Shown here one piece after another: positions 21,659 through 23,465 of a stretch of DNA of 23,465 nt; positions within the stretch are counted from its first letter, which is position 1; every line of letters starts with the position of its first letter. Below the pieces are notes generated by a model, which was not told the origin of the DNA, made no database searches, and worked only from the letters and a program-made list of their open reading frames with translations. This DNA is from G963676205 sp964342525. Its GTDB lineage: Bacteria > Campylobacterota > Campylobacteria > Campylobacterales > Arcobacteraceae. The DNA lies in contig CAYFGQ010000057.1 in assembly GCA_964342525.1 (NCBI GenBank), positions 1 to 23,465 on the forward strand, in the 5' to 3' direction. The position numbers and the translations under genes were made by a program.

Positions 21659-23465
21659 ATAATAACACTTATAATGGCTCTATTAAAAAAAGACTTATAT
21701 CTATTATTTTGATTGTTACTACAGTTACTGGTGTGATTGGATATGGTAGTTTTTTATTTTGGTATATGAATAATCAATATGAAAGAGCTCTAGATCAATC
21801 AAAGGTTGTGGGTACAATTCTAGGGCAAGATGTTGCAAAGTTGGTATTTTTAAATGAACTATCTGCCGCAGCTGATATATCAGCAAATCTAAAATCATTT
21901 ACAAACCTTGATAAGATGGTATTATATAAATTGGATGGAAAAGCAATCTATCAATATAGTATAGATAATTTAAATTTTGAAGTGGAAAAGTTGCCATCAA
22001 AAGATTTAAGGGATTCATATTTTGTAAAAGATGATATGTTTCAAATATATATAGATACTAAATACCAAAGTACCCATTTAGGATATGTATGGCTTAGTTT
22101 TAAAATTGAGACACTATTTGATGTTTTTATGAAAAACTTAAAAATTGCAATATTTATTTTAATTTTTATGTTTGTTATATCTTATTTTTTAGCAGTATAT
22201 TTTGCCCAAAAATTTACCCAACCTATTTTAAAACTTGTATCACATCTAGAAAAAGTTGATCTTGTAGATTCTATAAATAAAAAAATAGAGATAGATCAAG
22301 ATAATGAGTTTGGTAAACTTTATGATGAAGTAAATACTATGCTTAATAGGATTGAGATATCCCATAATGCTTTAAAAATAGCCTCTGTAGCCTTTGAAAC
22401 CCAAAGTGGGATGATTATCACTGATGCAAATGGAAAAATACTTCAAGCAAATAAAGCTTTTAGTAAAATCACTGGATATTCTAAAGATGAAGTATTAGGT
22501 AAAAATCCTGCCATATTAAGATCAGGTCTTCATGATGAGAAGTTTTATGAAGAGATGTTTGAGTCTTTGCATAAGTATAATTATTGGGCAGGGGAGATAA
22601 ATAATAAAAATAAAAATGGAGATATTTTCCCTGAACACTTGAGTATCCAAACTGTCTTAAATAAAGAGAATGAGATCAGTTATTATGTGGCATCATTTGT
22701 TGATCTTACTGTTCAAAAAGAGATTGAAGAGAAACTAATAGAAAAAGAAAAACTACTTGTACACCAATCAAAGATGGCAGCTATGGGCGAGATGATAGGA
22801 AATATTGCCCACCAATGGCGTCAGCCTCTATCTGTAATAAGTAGTGCTTCTACAGGTCTAATGGCTTTAAAAGAGTTAGGTTTAGAGAGTAATAATGAAC
22901 ATGATATCAAACAACTAAAAAGGATAAATACAACAGTTCAGTATCTTTCTCAAACCATAGATGACTTTAGGGAATTTTTTAAATCAAATAAAAAGAAAAA
23001 TCATTTTAATCTAAAAGAGAGTTATGAAAAAACACTCACCTTAGTGGATGCAAAATTTGGTCACTTATCAATTGAAGTGATCGAAAATATAGAAGATATA
23101 GAACTTTTATCTTTAGAAAATGAACTTATGCAAGTAATTATGAATCTTTTAAATAATGCAAGGGATGTCTTAGAAACAAAAAAAGATCAAAAAAGATTAA
23201 TATTTGTGGATATCTATACAAAAGATAACTATGCAGTATTTAGTGTAACAGATAATGCAGGAGGGGTTCCTGAAAATATTATAAATAGGGTATTTGAGCC
23301 ATATTTTACTACAAAACATAAATCAAATGGTACTGGTATAGGTTTATATATGTCCCAAGAGATGGTAACTAAACATATGGATGGAGATCTAAATGTTTAT
23401 AATAAAACATTTAGCCATGAAGGGGAAGATTATACGGGAGCTTGTTTTACTATTATGCACCCTTT
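21655..23465 (+). CDS. Membrane PAS sensor histidine kinase, 3'-truncated by the window
   Basis: The frame stays open to the right edge (about 603 residues). No ATG precedes the first membrane helix, so the best start is TTG at 21655 (next codons NNNTYNGSIKKRL). Order: TM1 (about 14-34); an extracytoplasmic part of about 130 residues resembling a CHASE8 sensor (GTILGQDVAKLVFLNEL, MVLYKLDGKAIYQYS); TM2 (about 163-185); HAMP (about 186-235); PAS (about 240-355, GMIITDANGKILQANKAF, ITGYSKDEVLGKNPAILRSG); H-box MGEMIGNIAHQWRQPL with His386; and a kinase domain with N-box NLLNNARD, DNAGGV, VFEPYFTTK and GTGIGLY. The last residues seen (ACFTIMHP) are near the usual end of such kinases. No response regulator is visible; it may lie to the right. 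The signal is unknown. The neighbouring exported rhodanese hints at a sulfur-related or oxidative cue, as inference only. Confidence 0.88.
   Translation, partial: MNNNTYNGSIKKRLISIILIVTTVTGVIGYGSFLFWYMNNQYERALDQSKVVGTILGQDVAKLVFLNELSAAADISANLKSFTNLDKMVLYKLDGKAIYQYSIDNLNFEVEKLPSKDLRDSYFVKDDMFQIYIDTKYQSTHLGYVWLSFKIETLFDVFMKNLKIAIFILIFMFVISYFLAVYFAQKFTQPILKLVSHLEKVDLVDSINKKIEIDQDNEFGKLYDEVNTMLNRIEISHNALKIASVAFETQSGMIITDANGKILQANKAFSKITGYSKDEVLGKNPAILRSGLHDEKFYEEMFESLHKYNYWAGEINNKNKNGDIFPEHLSIQTVLNKENEISYYVASFVDLTVQKEIEEKLIEKEKLLVHQSKMAAMGEMIGNIAHQWRQPLSVISSASTGLMALKELGLESNNEHDIKQLKRINTTVQYLSQTIDDFREFFKSNKKKNHFNLKESYEKTLTLVDAKFGHLSIEVIENIEDIELLSLENELMQVIMNLLNNARDVLETKKDQKRLIFVDIYTKDNYAVFSVTDNAGGVPENIINRVFEPYFTTKHKSNGTGIGLYMSQEMVTKHMDGDLNVYNKTFSHEGEDYTGACFTIMHP

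Overview
The window looks like a chromosomal segment of a low-GC Campylobacterota (epsilonproteobacterial) organism, most likely Arcobacteraceae. The signs are the strong A+T bias, short or overlapping gene junctions, Sel1-repeat and TauE/SafE-type proteins, a sensor kinase with the MGEMIGNIAHQWRQPL H-box typical of this phylum, and the uvrC - purD - pnp neighbourhood, which I recall also from Campylobacter. The species assignment is inference. No prophage, insertion sequence, CRISPR array, tRNA or rRNA was seen.

Layout. Positions 1-166 hold the tail of a TauE/SafE-like membrane protein on the plus strand. It converges on a secreted Sel1-repeat protein (227-910, minus), with a stem-loop between them. 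The non-coding gap 911-1199 carries a cluster of sites matching the DnaA-box consensus and a perfect AT palindrome. uvrC follows (minus). A 365-base gap then holds a divergently transcribed structured RNA (about 3114-3290) with a strong terminator. Its long-range folding and its place upstream of purD fit 6S RNA. Next is a tight plus-strand operon: purD, an RDD membrane protein, lptD, a phosphoribosyltransferase and pnp (3380-10049).

A chemotaxis block follows: cheY, cheA, cheR, cheD, cheB (10105-15244). There is no cheW, cheZ, cheC or receptor gene in the window. CheA carries an unusual acidic linker with four GFF-acidic repeats. CheD has a long tail with two related DLF motifs. An inverted repeat sits just inside cheR. 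Together the genes encode the kinase, the response regulator, and the methylation, demethylation and deamidation enzymes that tune receptors.

Downstream lie an ACC deaminase/D-cysteine desulfhydrase-like enzyme, a divergent ATP-sulfurylase homologue with altered active-site motifs, a small coiled-coil protein and a RecD2-like helicase. The enzyme and the coiled-coil protein both lack ATG, GTG and TTG starts and seem to begin at ATA. A monocistronic-looking hpf gene has a clear promoter and terminator. A secreted double-rhodanese sulfurtransferase comes next, then a membrane histidine kinase that runs off the right edge.

The observations most worth checking are the DnaA-box cluster away from any dnaA gene, the two apparent AUA starts, the switchable 6S-like RNA, the motif-rich CheA linker and CheD tail, and the degenerate ATP-sulfurylase active site.
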